Source: an uncultured Candidatus Melainabacteria bacterium
GTDB taxonomy: Bacteria; Cyanobacteriota; Vampirovibrionia; Gastranaerophilales; Gastranaerophilaceae
Assembly (NCBI GenBank): GCA_934718135.1
Contig: CAKUZW010000003.1
Coordinates: 1-64,000 of the forward strand
DNA length: 64,000 bases
Direction of reading: 5' to 3'
The notes under the pieces are model-generated. The model was not told the DNA's origin. It did no database searches and was given only the letters and a program-made list of their open reading frames with translations. Position numbers and translations under genes: made by a program. This document shows, piece after piece, positions 40,605 to 50,219 of the stretch (position 1 is the stretch's first letter; each line of letters begins with the position of its first letter).

Positions 40605-41329
40605 TATAAAGAGAAATCCTTTCCTAAATAAAATTCTTTAGCAACAGGGTCAACTGCAACCTCTTCACTCTTACCTTGAATTTTAATCTTACCGTCAAAA
40701 ATTACATAAGCTCTATCCGTAATAGAAAGAGTCGCTTTCGGGTTGTGGTCAGTAATAAGAACGCCCAAACCCTTATCTTCAGACAGTTTTCTAATATTGT
40801 CCTTAATTTCGCCAATCGCAATCGGGTCAATACCTGTAAAAGGTTCATCCAACAAAATAAAATCAGGGCTTGCAGCCAAAGCTCTAGCCAATTCAACCCT
40901 TCTTCTTTCTCCACCTGACAAGGAAATAGCAGATGCACTACGAAGTCTTGCAACACCAAATTCACTAAGCAATTCTTCCAACTTTTTCTTTTTTTCGCAT
41001 TCTGTTAACTTGTCATTCATCTGTAAAACAAGCTTGATATTATCTTCAACAGACAAACTTCTGAAACTTGAAGCTTCTTGCGGCAAATAACCAATTCCGG
41101 CTTTCGCTCTAATATGCATTGGCCAAGATGAAATTTCTTCTCCATCAAGAGTAATACTACCCTTGTTAGGCTTAACCAAACCTACAACCATATAGAAAGT
41201 AGTTGTTTTACCGGCACCGTTAGGCCCCAAAAGACAAACAACTTCACCTTTATTGATACTGAAAGAAACATCATTTACAACACTTCTATCGCCATATATT
41301 TTAATTAGATTTTTTGCCTCAATTCTCAT
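40604..41329 (-). CDS. lptB: LPS export ATPase LptB
   Basis: The ATPase of the lipopolysaccharide transporter. 241 residues with Walker A LGPNGAGKTTTFYMVVG, Q-loop YLPQEASSFRSLSVEDNI (a hallmark of LptB), signature ISLSGGERRRVELARAL, Walker B FILLDEPFTGIDPIA and the switch His in LITDHN. ATG 41329 is chosen over an in-frame codon upstream because aaaggggata lies just before it. It heads the operon lptB - lptF/G - NAGPA - small secreted protein. Its presence shows the organism exports LPS-type glycolipid. Confidence 0.96.
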   Translation of the reverse strand: MRIEAKNLIKIYGDRSVVNDVSFSINKGEVVCLLGPNGAGKTTTFYMVVGLVKPNKGSITLDGEEISSWPMHIRAKAGIGYLPQEASSFRSLSVEDNIKLVLQMNDKLTECEKKKKLEELLSEFGVARLRSASAISLSGGERRRVELARALAASPDFILLDEPFTGIDPIAIGEIKDNIRKLSEDKGLGVLITDHNPKATLSITDRAYVIFDGKIKIQGKSEEVAVDPVAKEFYLGKDFSL

Positions 41330-41802
41330 TTTATCCCCTTTATTTAAGAATATTTTAAATAAAAAAAAGACATATTGCAAATTTAAGGTCTATTCATTTG
41401 ATTTGTAGTTTTTGGTGGGGCTAGTAAACCCACCCATACTATAAGTAAAATATAGACAATAAAAATAGCCGTTCTAGGCGGCTTTATTCGGTAAAAGGTT
41501 AGTGTGTGTAGGAGAAAATAAAGAAAAAGAAAATGGTTTGTGTACATGTTATATATTCCCAAAATTGGGAGAAATGTGACATAAACCTGAAAAACTTTTA
41601 CAAAAATTAATGTTTTTCTAAAAATAGAAATGTATAAAATTGTTTTTTATATAATATCTTTTGTAAAGAACTTATTTACTTCTTCCAAAACTAAATATTT
41701 AGTTTTGTAAATAATGATGTTAAAAATTAAAGTTTTATTTTAAAATTGACGAATAGAGAAATTAAGAAAGTTAAATATAAATCCCCAAATAGAAGGAGCG
41801 GT
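41330..41802. other. Intergenic region between lptB and a GGDEF gene
   Basis: No gene is visible in 473 bp. Near 41386-41411 a fragment 'ggtctattcatttgatttgtag' matches the centre of family C. Near 41415-41436 ggtggg pairs with cccacc around an 'ctagtaaa' loop, and near 41466-41490 agccg pairs with cggct. The right part is AT-rich and should contain the promoter of the GGDEF gene; no pair of elements stands out. Confidence 0.5.
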
Positions 41803-42456
41803 ATGGTTGAAGATTTAGAAGTTATGTCATTTGATATCCCCAATGATATGTTAGACGAAATTCAACACAACATTGAACATATTATCCAAACTTTTGATAT
41901 TCCTGAAGAAAATAAGATTGAAGTTATTAAACAAATTAATTTTATGTATTCAAGAACAAAATATTTATCTTTAACAGATGAATTAACAGGATTATCTAAT
42001 AGAAGATTTTTCGAAGAGACTTTTGAAAAAGAATTTTTAAGAGCTCAAAGATATAATAACAAATTGACTCTTGTAATGTTCGATATTGATTATTTCAAAA
42101 AAGTTAATGATACTTATGGTCATCAGTGCGGAGATTATATCCTCAAAGAAGTTTCAAACGCTGCATTACAAACTTTCAGAAAAACAGATATGGTATTTCG
42201 ATTTGGGGGAGAAGAATTTGTTGTAATTCTCACAGAAACAGACACTGAACAAGCTCTAATCCCTCTTGAAAGATTTAGAAAAACAATTGAAACATTGAAT
42301 TTAGATTATCACGGTTTCCCTGTAAATATTACTGTAAGTATTGGAGCTTGTGAATTGACAAAAGATATCAAAACAAAAGAAAATCTTCTTGAAAAAGCTG
42401 ACAATGCTTTATATAAAGCTAAAAACACAGGTAGAAACCAAACAGTTATAGGTTAG
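41803..42456 (+). CDS. Diguanylate cyclase (GGDEF)
   Basis: Makes the second messenger cyclic di-GMP from GTP. 217 residues: a ~60-residue N-terminal helical part (MVEDLEVMSFDIPNDM...) and a GGDEF domain beginning SLTDELTGLSNRRFFEE, with the Mg-binding MFDIDYFKKVNDTYGH and the active site RFGGEEF. The inhibitory site RKTD sits five residues before GGEEF, so product feedback is expected. ATG 41803 follows agaaggag by 4 nt; an upstream TTG frame lacks a ribosome site. No sensor domain or membrane helix is present. Its stop overlaps that of the convergent toroid gene. Confidence 0.92.
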   Translation: MVEDLEVMSFDIPNDMLDEIQHNIEHIIQTFDIPEENKIEVIKQINFMYSRTKYLSLTDELTGLSNRRFFEETFEKEFLRAQRYNNKLTLVMFDIDYFKKVNDTYGHQCGDYILKEVSNAALQTFRKTDMVFRFGGEEFVVILTETDTEQALIPLERFRKTIETLNLDYHGFPVNITVSIGACELTKDIKTKENLLEKADNALYKAKNTGRNQTVIG

Positions 42457-43664
42457 TATTCTCCGGTAATTTTAAGAATATTTTGAAATTTTAACCAACC
42501 CAAAACGACATGCTGAACGTTGTCAATTCTGATTACACTAGCGTTTGGAGTGACTCCTGCTTTTACCCAGTTTGCAGAATTCGGTAGACCACCGGCTTGA
42601 GTTCCTGTTTTAACTTGAACTTTACTCAAGAATATATTGCCGATTGAAATTGATTTGAAAATAATTTTTCTCAACGGTTCATTATCAGTGCAAAAATAGA
42701 TTGATGCCAAACCTTCCATAATAGTTCCCAAGCTACAAGGACGAATATTGTCTTTGAATGCTCCATAGTAACTGTTATTTGAATTTGTTATTTGGCTACT
42801 CAATGTCGGAATTGCCATTTGTTCCGCATAAGCTCTCAATGTATTAGTTTCTTCTGCAGTTGCAAGATTGTTTTTAAAAAGAATTTCTATTGCCAAAACA
42901 GACCAATGATCAAATGGAATATTAAGTTCCATTTTCTTTCTTGTCTTAGCCAAATATAATAATGTTTTCTTCGCTGCATCAAGCCATTTTTGTTGAGGGT
43001 CAACTTCATACAAATACAAAAGACCTGCAGCTGCTTCTCCGGGGTAGAAAACTGCTTCTGCTTCTTTATTTATTATTTTTTTATCACAATCATAGAAAGC
43101 ATAAATATTACCTTCTTCACTTTGCATACTTAACAGAAATTCGCCCAAACCCTGCAATTTTTCTAAATAACCTTCTTCTTTATATAGATTAGCAAGAGCA
43201 CACAAAGCAACACCCGCAGCACCTGATTTAGCTATCGGATATTTAATTCCTTCTTCTTCCGGAATAGAAACAACTGCATACTTATTCGTATCAATTTTTT
43301 TAACATATCTATCTAAAAAATATTTTGAAGAAAGTAATCTTTGTTCGTTAAATCTATTTTCTAACCCGTATTTTTCATACATATACATTGAATACAGGGT
43401 TCCTGCATGACGTAAAGAATTGTAGATTTTATTGTCATAATTAATTTCAGGGTCAACATTTTTGCGGTAAACAAATCTTCCATCTTCCAAAATATTTCTT
43501 CCTATATACCCCATAGAAAGCCCTATCTCATTATAATATGGCAAATCTTTAGTATTTTCTCTTGTGTGCTTTCTTGCATCTTTATAAAGGATTGATACAA
43601 AAATAGCCACCAAGGTTATAAATATCGTTGGAATATATATAGTTGGAGATGTTAAATCAAACAT
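42453..43664 (-). CDS. Membrane-anchored alpha/alpha-toroid protein
   Basis: A 403-residue protein. An N-terminal membrane helix (TIYIPTIFITLVAIFVSILY) is followed by repeated helix pairs such as YNSLRHAGTLYSMYMYEKYG, KSGAAGVALCALANLYKEEG and GEAAAGLLYLYEVDPQQKWL, ending with NVQHVVLGWLKF. This is the six-hairpin (alpha/alpha) toroid of glycoside-processing enzymes and lyases; Glu/Asp in EAEAVFYPGEAA could be catalytic but I cannot place the active site. No ribosome site: TGTTATAAT lies 6 nt before ATG. A carbohydrate role at the envelope is inferred only from the fold. Confidence 0.65.
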   Translation of the reverse strand: MFDLTSPTIYIPTIFITLVAIFVSILYKDARKHTRENTKDLPYYNEIGLSMGYIGRNILEDGRFVYRKNVDPEINYDNKIYNSLRHAGTLYSMYMYEKYGLENRFNEQRLLSSKYFLDRYVKKIDTNKYAVVSIPEEEGIKYPIAKSGAAGVALCALANLYKEEGYLEKLQGLGEFLLSMQSEEGNIYAFYDCDKKIINKEAEAVFYPGEAAAGLLYLYEVDPQQKWLDAAKKTLLYLAKTRKKMELNIPFDHWSVLAIEILFKNNLATAEETNTLRAYAEQMAIPTLSSQITNSNNSYYGAFKDNIRPCSLGTIMEGLASIYFCTDNEPLRKIIFKSISIGNIFLSKVQVKTGTQAGGLPNSANWVKAGVTPNASVIRIDNVQHVVLGWLKFQNILKITGEY

Positions 43665-43670
43665 AGAATA

Positions 43671-43679
43671 ATTATAACA
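43671..43679 (-). promoter_or_regulatory. Extended -10 of the toroid gene, leaderless arrangement
   Basis: TGTTATAAT, a consensus -10 with TGn, followed by 6 nt and the ATG at 43664. Confidence 0.5.
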
Positions 43680-43725
43680 GAGTTAATAAAAATAATAATA
43701 AAACGTTTGTAGGATTTTTTTATAA

Positions 43726-43761
43726 AAAAATCGACCCACTAAATATAATGAGTCGATTTTT
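43726..43761. terminator. Terminator after the parvulin-type foldase gene
   Basis: aaaaatcgac (43726-43735) pairs with gtcgattttt (43752-43761); T-rich flanks occur on both strands. It lies 19 bp beyond the foldase stop, on the minus-strand reading direction. Confidence 0.75.
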
Positions 43762-43779
43762 GTTTTTTATGATTTAAAA

Positions 43780-44934
43780 CTATTTTTTAGCTTTAGCTCC
43801 TTGTTCTTTCTTTTTATTTTGAAGTTTGTCTGCTGCACCATTTGAAATATCATTTACTTGTTTGTGTAATTTTTTGTTGATAGTTTCAGGATTGTAGCTA
43901 TCATCTACAAATTCGATTTTAGATTTTTTCTTAGCAGCTTCTGTTAATTTATCAAGAGCTTTGATTTGTTGTTCGTTAGACAAGTAATCTTTGATATCTG
44001 ATTTAACTTTTTCGTAAGGCATAACACCTGCAGCACGTCTATCAGTAACAAAGATGATATGATAACCGAATTGAGTTTTAACAGCACCTGAAACTGAATT
44101 TGGTTTAGCTTTGAATGCAGCTTCTGCAAATTCAGGAACCATTTTATCTTTTGCAAAGAAACCTAAGTCTCCACCTTGTTTAGCAGATTGTGGATCTTCT
44201 GAGTATTTTTTAGCATAAGCAGGGAATTTAGAAACATCAGCTTGAAGTTCCTTAGATAATTTTTCAGCTTCTGCTTTCTTTTCAGCCATAACTGCTTCAA
44301 CTTGTGCTTTCAAATCTTTTTCGCTAATTTCTTTTTTAGATTTTGCTTTGATTTCTTCTTGAATTTGGTAAGGGTTAGCAGCAATCAAAATGTGAGAAGC
44401 TCTAACTTGTTCACCGTGTTTGAATTTGTCTATATTTTTGTTATAGAATTTCTTACAATCTGCATCTGTAATATTGATTTTTCCTACAGAATTAGCCAAT
44501 TTTTGCATTTTAACTTGGTTTTTAACATCGGCTTTAAATTCACCAACAGAAACATTATTTTGTTTCAAAACTTGCATCAATTGGTCACGGCCGCCCATTT
44601 TGTCCATAATTTCTTTGATAGATTTATCGACATCTTTGCTTGTAACTTTAATGTTTCTTGCTTTTGCTTCTTGGTTAAGAATTTCTTGAATAATCAATTG
44701 ATTTACGACTCTTTGTTCAGTCATAAGGTAGAAGAAACCCTCTTTATTACCATTCATATCCCCAAATTTCGCAAATGGAGATTGAGTAATTGATTTATCC
44801 ATTAATTTGTTAAAATCGCCTTGAGTAATTACTCCGTCATTAATTTTGATAATAGCTTTTTGGTCTTTAATTCCACAACCTGTAAATAATAATGCTGACA
44901 ATAGCAATGTTGCGATTACTTTTGAACCTTTCAT
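43780..44934 (-). CDS. Parvulin-type peptidyl-prolyl isomerase lipoprotein (PrsA/SurA-like)
   Basis: A 384-residue exported chaperone. A lipoprotein signal with lipobox LLFTGC anchors it. The N-terminal SurA_N-like helical part includes INDGVITQGDFNKLMDK and QMKVKEQ-like segments; the parvulin domain runs from about 170 (VRASHILIAANPYQIQEEI) through YSEDPQSAKQGGDLGFF and VKTQFGYHIIFV, with a charged ~40-residue insertion (KAKSKKEISEKDLKAQVEAV). A Lys-rich tail ends it. It assists folding of exported proteins and fits with bamA and skp. It is 21 bp downstream of mfd with its own ribosome site (aaaggag). Confidence 0.9.
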   Translation of the reverse strand: MKGSKVIATLLLSALLFTGCGIKDQKAIIKINDGVITQGDFNKLMDKSITQSPFAKFGDMNGNKEGFFYLMTEQRVVNQLIIQEILNQEAKARNIKVTSKDVDKSIKEIMDKMGGRDQLMQVLKQNNVSVGEFKADVKNQVKMQKLANSVGKINITDADCKKFYNKNIDKFKHGEQVRASHILIAANPYQIQEEIKAKSKKEISEKDLKAQVEAVMAEKKAEAEKLSKELQADVSKFPAYAKKYSEDPQSAKQGGDLGFFAKDKMVPEFAEAAFKAKPNSVSGAVKTQFGYHIIFVTDRRAAGVMPYEKVKSDIKDYLSNEQQIKALDKLTEAAKKKSKIEFVDDSYNPETINKKLHKQVNDISNGAADKLQNKKKEQGAKAKK

Positions 44935-44955
44935 GAAAAACTCTCTCCTTTTTCT

Positions 44956-47900
44956 CTAGTATTCATAACTTACTTTGTGTATATAATAAAACAAATCTGT
45001 TAAAATGTTAAATACTTCATTAAAATTTACATACGAAGTATTCAAAATAAGTATTGACGAGCCTTCCTGACATGATGTAGGAGCTATGGTAAATTTTATT
45101 TTTTTAGAAATATTTAATGGCAAAACTTTTTGAACCAAATTCCATTCGGCTTTTGAATATGGAGTATAAATTCTAATAGTATCACCAGCTTCCCGAATTG
45201 CAGAAATTTTAATTTCTGTAGCAGAAAGTCTCAGTCTAATAAGTTTGATAAGATTTTCAACACATTCCGGAGGTTTGGCAAATCGGTCTTGCCATTCTTC
45301 TACAATATAATCGAGTTCAGTTGAACTTTTTACATCCGCAAGCCGTTTATATTCAATCATTTTTTGTTCAGAAGATCCTACCCACTCATCAGGAATATAA
45401 GCAGTAACATTTATATCAACAATTGTCGGATTAGTTCTATCAACTTTTTCGCCCTGCAATTCTTGAACAGTTTCTTCTAACAATTCACAATACGTATCAA
45501 AACCAACATTTATCATGTGTCCATGTTGTTTTGTTCCTAAAATATTTCCAACACCACGAATTTCTACATCTCGAAGTGCAATTTGATAACCACTGCCAAG
45601 TGTTGTGAATTCTTTTATTGCTTTCAAGCGGTGGACAGCTTCTTTTGTAATTTCTTTACTCTTTTTATAGAAACAATAACAATAAGCCTGACGTTGAGAA
45701 CGACCCACACGTCCTCTCAATTGGTACAATTGAGCCAAACCAAATCTATCTGCATCGTGAATAATCATTGTGTTTGCATTTGGGATATCAATTCCGTTTT
45801 CAATAATCGTTGTAGCAAGCAAAATATCATATTCTTGATTAGCAAAATCAACAATAACTTCTTCCAACTCTTTTTCATCCATCTGTCCATGACCGACAGC
45901 AATTCTGGCATTTGGAACTATTTTTTGAAGTTGGTTTTTAAATTCCTGAATTGTTTCAACTCTATTATAAAGATAGAAAACTTGTCCTTCTCTATCTAAT
46001 TCATGGTTAATAGCATTTTTAACCATATTTTCATTCCACTCACCAACATAAGTTTTGATAGGCAGACGATTTTTCGGCGGAGTGTTAATTATAGACATAT
46101 CTTTTATGCCGGATAATGACATATAAAGAGTTCTAGGAATAGGAGTAGCTGACATTGAAAGAATATCAATATTTTCCCTCAATTGTTTTAATTTTTCCTT
46201 ATGTCGAACCCCAAATCTGTGTTCTTCATCAATCACAAGAAGTCCTAAGTCTTTAAACACAATGCCTTCTTGCAAAAGCCTGTGAGTACCGACAACAACA
46301 TCACATTTGCCAGTTGCAAGATTTTTTATTGTTTCTTTCTGCTCTTTATGAGTTCTAAAACGTGACAAAAGTTCAACTCCAACCCCAAAAGGTTTAAATC
46401 TTTCTGAAATTGTTTGATAATGTTGAAGAGCTAGAATTGTTGTCGGAACCACAACTGCAACTTGTTTACCTGAAGTTACGGCTTTAAAAATAGCCCTCAT
46501 CGCAACTTCTGTTTTTCCAAATCCAACATCGCCACAAATCAATCTATCCATTGGTTGTGGAGATTCCATATCTTTTTTAACCTGTTCAATTGCTTTCAAT
46601 TGGTCAGGGGTTTCAACATATTCAAACGCCTCTTCCATTTCAACTTGCCAAGTTGTATCCGGAGAAAACTGAATACCTTCTTGCATTTTTCGTCTTGCAT
46701 AAAGCCTCAAAAGGTCATAAGCAACAACTTCTACAGCTTTTTTAACTTTTGCTTTCGTGTTTTCCCAATCACGACCACCCATTTTAGACAGTTTTGGTTT
46801 AACAGAACCCGAACCACGATACCTGCAAAGAAGATTTATTTGTTCTGCCGGAATATGTAATCTATCTTTGTTTGCATATTCAATAGTCAAATAATCTTTT
46901 AATTGACCGTCAATTTCTTGTTTAGACAGTCCCTTATAAATTCCAAGCCCATGGATTGAATGAACAACATACTCTCCAACTTTGATATCATTGATGTTTT
47001 CAATATATTCAGGTTTTTCTTTGTAATAAGATTTTTTAGTTGAAGTAATTTCTTTTGAGCGTTTATTGAAAAGTTCTCTATCAGTAAAAACTATTGTTTT
47101 AAAATCTTCTAAAATACATCCGCCACAAACTATACTTTCGCAGTATTCCAAACCAAAAATTTCTCGTTCTGAGAAGATTTCTTTAACCCTCTCAGGATAA
47201 TCTGTTGCAATGATAATTTTATAGTCTTTATGTTCATTTATAAAACCTGTAATTAAATCAAAATTAGCTTCAAAATTTCGCAACGGTTGAGCATTGAATT
47301 CAATCAAATCACCCATATTTCCGTCAATAAAATTATTGAAACCAATTTTGATAAAATAAGAAGTTTGTCTCAAAAATTCTTCATAAGTAAAATGATTTTT
47401 GCCCTCAATTGATTTAATCAAACCAAGTTTTAAATTTTCGGCAAATTGCTTTTCAAAATTGTCATCTAAAAATTCGTATTTAGAATAAATCTCTGTTGTT
47501 TCATCAAAAACAATAGTGTAATCTTTAAAATAATCTAAAATACTAACTAAATTTTTATTGAAATAATTTTGATAAACTTCAATACCTTCAAAATAATTTT
47601 CTTCCGGAATTTCATCCTCATCAAAATCATCTTCTTTTTGTTGAAGAGATTTAACCGTTTCCTCTTGGGCGGAAGTTATAAATTTGTAAACCGGTAAAAT
47701 TTTTACTTCTTTAACTTTTTCAACAGATTTTTGAGTTTCGTTATCAAAATATCTTATATCAACGACTTCATCACCCCAAAGCTCAATCCTCACAGGTTTT
47801 GAATCTAGAGAAAAAATATCTGCAATATCTCCTCTTATACTAAATTCAGAGATATCATTGACCATTGTGGCTTTTTTATAGCCAAGTTCAACCAATTTTT

Positions 47901-48342
47901 TAGCAAGTTTTTTTAAATCAATAGTATCACCGATTTTTATTTTCAAATTATTTTTCTTGAAAAAATCAGCATTTGGAAATTTTTCTAAAAATGCTTTAAC
48001 AGGACAAATTACAACGTTCGGTTTTTCATTAAGAATTCGAATTTGTTCAGCATAATCATACAAATTCGGAGTAACCGTTTCATACATCGAAATATTTTGA
48101 AACGGCATTACACAAGACTCAATTCCAAAAGCCGTATTCAAGTCGCTTTGATACTTCAATGCGTTTTGCTCACTTGAAGTTACAAAAAGAACCTTCTTTT
48201 TTGAATAAAATCTAATCTTTGATAAAAGAAAAATTCTCAAAAGAGAAGTTAATCCGGTGACAGCAAAAGACTTGTTATCCTTTACTCTAAGGCGAAATTC
48301 TTCATAACTTTCAGTAATATTATCCGTGTTTATATTTAGCAT
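44956..48342 (-). CDS. mfd: Transcription-repair coupling factor Mfd
   Basis: Removes stalled RNA polymerase and recruits UvrA. 1128 residues: UvrB-homology module at the start (LTSLLRIFLL... without a functional Walker A), RNA-polymerase-interaction domain (VGEYVVHSIHGLGIYKGL), helicase domain with Walker A CGDVGFGKTEVAM, DEEH box VIDEEHRFG, SATPIPRTLY, and the translocation motif region GRVGRSQRQAYCY; the C-terminal UvrA-masking domain ends near TSYVNFNEV. The ATG at 48342 is 7 nt from a TATAAT, with no ribosome site, so a leaderless start is likely. It leads the mfd-foldase transcript. Confidence 0.96.
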   Translation of the reverse strand: MLNINTDNITESYEEFRLRVKDNKSFAVTGLTSLLRIFLLSKIRFYSKKKVLFVTSSEQNALKYQSDLNTAFGIESCVMPFQNISMYETVTPNLYDYAEQIRILNEKPNVVICPVKAFLEKFPNADFFKKNNLKIKIGDTIDLKKLAKKLVELGYKKATMVNDISEFSIRGDIADIFSLDSKPVRIELWGDEVVDIRYFDNETQKSVEKVKEVKILPVYKFITSAQEETVKSLQQKEDDFDEDEIPEENYFEGIEVYQNYFNKNLVSILDYFKDYTIVFDETTEIYSKYEFLDDNFEKQFAENLKLGLIKSIEGKNHFTYEEFLRQTSYFIKIGFNNFIDGNMGDLIEFNAQPLRNFEANFDLITGFINEHKDYKIIIATDYPERVKEIFSEREIFGLEYCESIVCGGCILEDFKTIVFTDRELFNKRSKEITSTKKSYYKEKPEYIENINDIKVGEYVVHSIHGLGIYKGLSKQEIDGQLKDYLTIEYANKDRLHIPAEQINLLCRYRGSGSVKPKLSKMGGRDWENTKAKVKKAVEVVAYDLLRLYARRKMQEGIQFSPDTTWQVEMEEAFEYVETPDQLKAIEQVKKDMESPQPMDRLICGDVGFGKTEVAMRAIFKAVTSGKQVAVVVPTTILALQHYQTISERFKPFGVGVELLSRFRTHKEQKETIKNLATGKCDVVVGTHRLLQEGIVFKDLGLLVIDEEHRFGVRHKEKLKQLRENIDILSMSATPIPRTLYMSLSGIKDMSIINTPPKNRLPIKTYVGEWNENMVKNAINHELDREGQVFYLYNRVETIQEFKNQLQKIVPNARIAVGHGQMDEKELEEVIVDFANQEYDILLATTIIENGIDIPNANTMIIHDADRFGLAQLYQLRGRVGRSQRQAYCYCFYKKSKEITKEAVHRLKAIKEFTTLGSGYQIALRDVEIRGVGNILGTKQHGHMINVGFDTYCELLEETVQELQGEKVDRTNPTIVDINVTAYIPDEWVGSSEQKMIEYKRLADVKSSTELDYIVEEWQDRFAKPPECVENLIKLIRLRLSATEIKISAIREAGDTIRIYTPYSKAEWNLVQKVLPLNISKKIKFTIAPTSCQEGSSILILNTSYVNFNEVFNILTDLFYYIHKVSYEY

Positions 48343-48349
48343 ACACAAT

Positions 48350-48355
48350 ATTATA
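48350..48355 (-). promoter_or_regulatory. -10 element of mfd close to the start codon
   Basis: TATAAT on the minus strand lies 7 nt before the mfd ATG, within the 32-bp gap after the exporter gene. No TG precedes it, unlike the other leaderless candidates. Confidence 0.35.
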
Positions 48356-48374
48356 ATCGAAAAAATATTAAAGA

Positions 48375-50162
48375 TTACATTGAAAATTGCATATCATACA
48401 ATTTTTTATACTCACCGTTTGTAATTGAAAGCAGCTCGTCATGAGTCCCTATTTCTGCCAAATATCCATTGTTAATTACTGCAATTTTATCAGCATTTTG
48501 AATTGTTGAAAGTCTATGAGCAATTACAAATACCGTTCTATCTTTCATCAAATTATCAATTGCTTGTTGAACAATGTGTTCTGCTTGATTGTCAAGAGCT
48601 GATGTTGCTTCATCAAGTATCAAAATCGGTGCATTTTTCAAAAATGCTCTAGCTATACCAATTCTTTGTTTTTGTCCACCTGATAATAGAACTCCTCTTT
48701 CTCCTATTTGAGTGTCCAATCCTTTATCTAATGTTGCTATAAAATCTTCAAGATAAGAGTTCTTTATAGCTTGTTGAATTTCTTCTTCTGTTGCATTTTG
48801 GTTTCCAATCATTATATTTTCTTTGATTGTCCCTTCAAACAAGAAATTATCCTGAAAAACTACAGCGATATTTGCTCTCAAGTCGTTTATTTTAATCTTT
48901 TTGATAGAAATTCCGTCAATTTTTATATCACCTTCCTTAACCTGATAAAATCTAGGTAAAAGATTGACTATAGTAGTTTTTCCGCCACCTGAATTTCCAA
49001 CAAGGGCAATAGTTTCACCTTTTTTAACATCAAAAGATATTCCTTTAAGAACCATTTTATCTTTTGTATAGAAAAATTTAACATCTTCAAAAGAAATTTT
49101 GTCAGAAAATGCAGGAAAATTAACTGCATCTTTTTTGTCCTGAACCCCCGGTTTTTTATCAAGTTTTGATACAACTCTCTCCATTGCACAAAGACAAGTA
49201 GTCATTCCTTTTGCGTTATTCCCCAAACCTTTGATTGGAGTGTACAACATAATTAATGCAGTGATGAATGAAACAAACTGACCTGCACTCAAAGTTCCTT
49301 TAACAATAAAATAGCTTCCCAAACCAATAACAGCACCAATTCCGACAGATACAATAATATGCATCAATGGAGATAACCAACCAACGTGTTGGGTAATTTT
49401 CATTCTCAAATGAAATACTGCATTGATAATTTTTAAGAATTGTTTTTTCTTTAAGTCATATAAATTATACGCTGCGATAATTTTATTTCCTGCAAAAGCT
49501 TCATTATAAGTAGTCAAAACCTTAGCATTTTCGCCTTCGGATTGATTATAAACATCTTTAATTGCAGATTTCATTTTCATCAAAGGAATCATTGCACAAG
49601 TCAAAACAGCAACCGCAATAATAGCTAATTGCCAAGAATTGAAAAACAAAACTCCAATCAACGAAATTGAAGAAAACAATCTTGAAATACAAGTTTTCAT
49701 ATTGGTCAAAAGACCGCTACAAGACTTGTCGGCATCATTGTTGTAAGCTTTTAGGATTTTACCGGAAGTTTGTCTATCAAAAAAGAACGAAGATTGGTGC
49801 ATCAATTTTGTATATAAATCAATTTTCAAATCATTTGTAACTTTACCCCCAACCCAATCATTCATATAAGTTGCAAGGTAGTTCAACGACCCTTGAACAG
49901 TGGTAAAAACAACAATCAAAAATGGAATATACCAAGGAGATTGCATCTGTTTGTCGAGCATAACAATATCCATATAAGGTTTTAGAGCCAACGCAATAAC
50001 TGCATCCAACGCACCGATTGGAATAGCCAACCCTAAAGCCAAAAATGTTCGAAATAAGTAAGGTTTAAAATACGGCAAAATCCTTGATAAACTGTGATAA
50101 TTCTCGTTATCACCATATTTTTCATCTAATTTAGTTTTTATTTTATGAATAAAATTTGTCAT
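48375..50162 (-). CDS. MsbA-like ABC exporter (half transporter)
   Basis: A 595-residue fused membrane/ATPase protein that forms a homodimer. The membrane domain has about six helices (FLALGLAIPIGALDAVIALA, WYIPFLIVVFTTVQGSLNYL, AGQFVSFITALIMLY). The ATPase domain has Walker A GNSGGGKTTIVN, LLSGGQKQRIGIARAF, Walker B PILILDEATSALDNQ and a switch His in VIAHRLSTI. It resembles MsbA, which flips lipid A-core, but lipid or peptide export cannot be distinguished. GGAG precedes the ATG by 11 nt. It lies directly downstream of the surface-glycan cassette (57-bp gap), which suggests export of envelope glycolipids. Confidence 0.88.
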   Translation of the reverse strand: MTNFIHKIKTKLDEKYGDNENYHSLSRILPYFKPYLFRTFLALGLAIPIGALDAVIALALKPYMDIVMLDKQMQSPWYIPFLIVVFTTVQGSLNYLATYMNDWVGGKVTNDLKIDLYTKLMHQSSFFFDRQTSGKILKAYNNDADKSCSGLLTNMKTCISRLFSSISLIGVLFFNSWQLAIIAVAVLTCAMIPLMKMKSAIKDVYNQSEGENAKVLTTYNEAFAGNKIIAAYNLYDLKKKQFLKIINAVFHLRMKITQHVGWLSPLMHIIVSVGIGAVIGLGSYFIVKGTLSAGQFVSFITALIMLYTPIKGLGNNAKGMTTCLCAMERVVSKLDKKPGVQDKKDAVNFPAFSDKISFEDVKFFYTKDKMVLKGISFDVKKGETIALVGNSGGGKTTIVNLLPRFYQVKEGDIKIDGISIKKIKINDLRANIAVVFQDNFLFEGTIKENIMIGNQNATEEEIQQAIKNSYLEDFIATLDKGLDTQIGERGVLLSGGQKQRIGIARAFLKNAPILILDEATSALDNQAEHIVQQAIDNLMKDRTVFVIAHRLSTIQNADKIAVINNGYLAEIGTHDELLSITNGEYKKLYDMQFSM

Positions 50163-50219
50163 TTATATTTATTCTCCATTGTTAAATTGCTAAAGGTTGG
50201 AAACCGGTGTATAGAGGCA

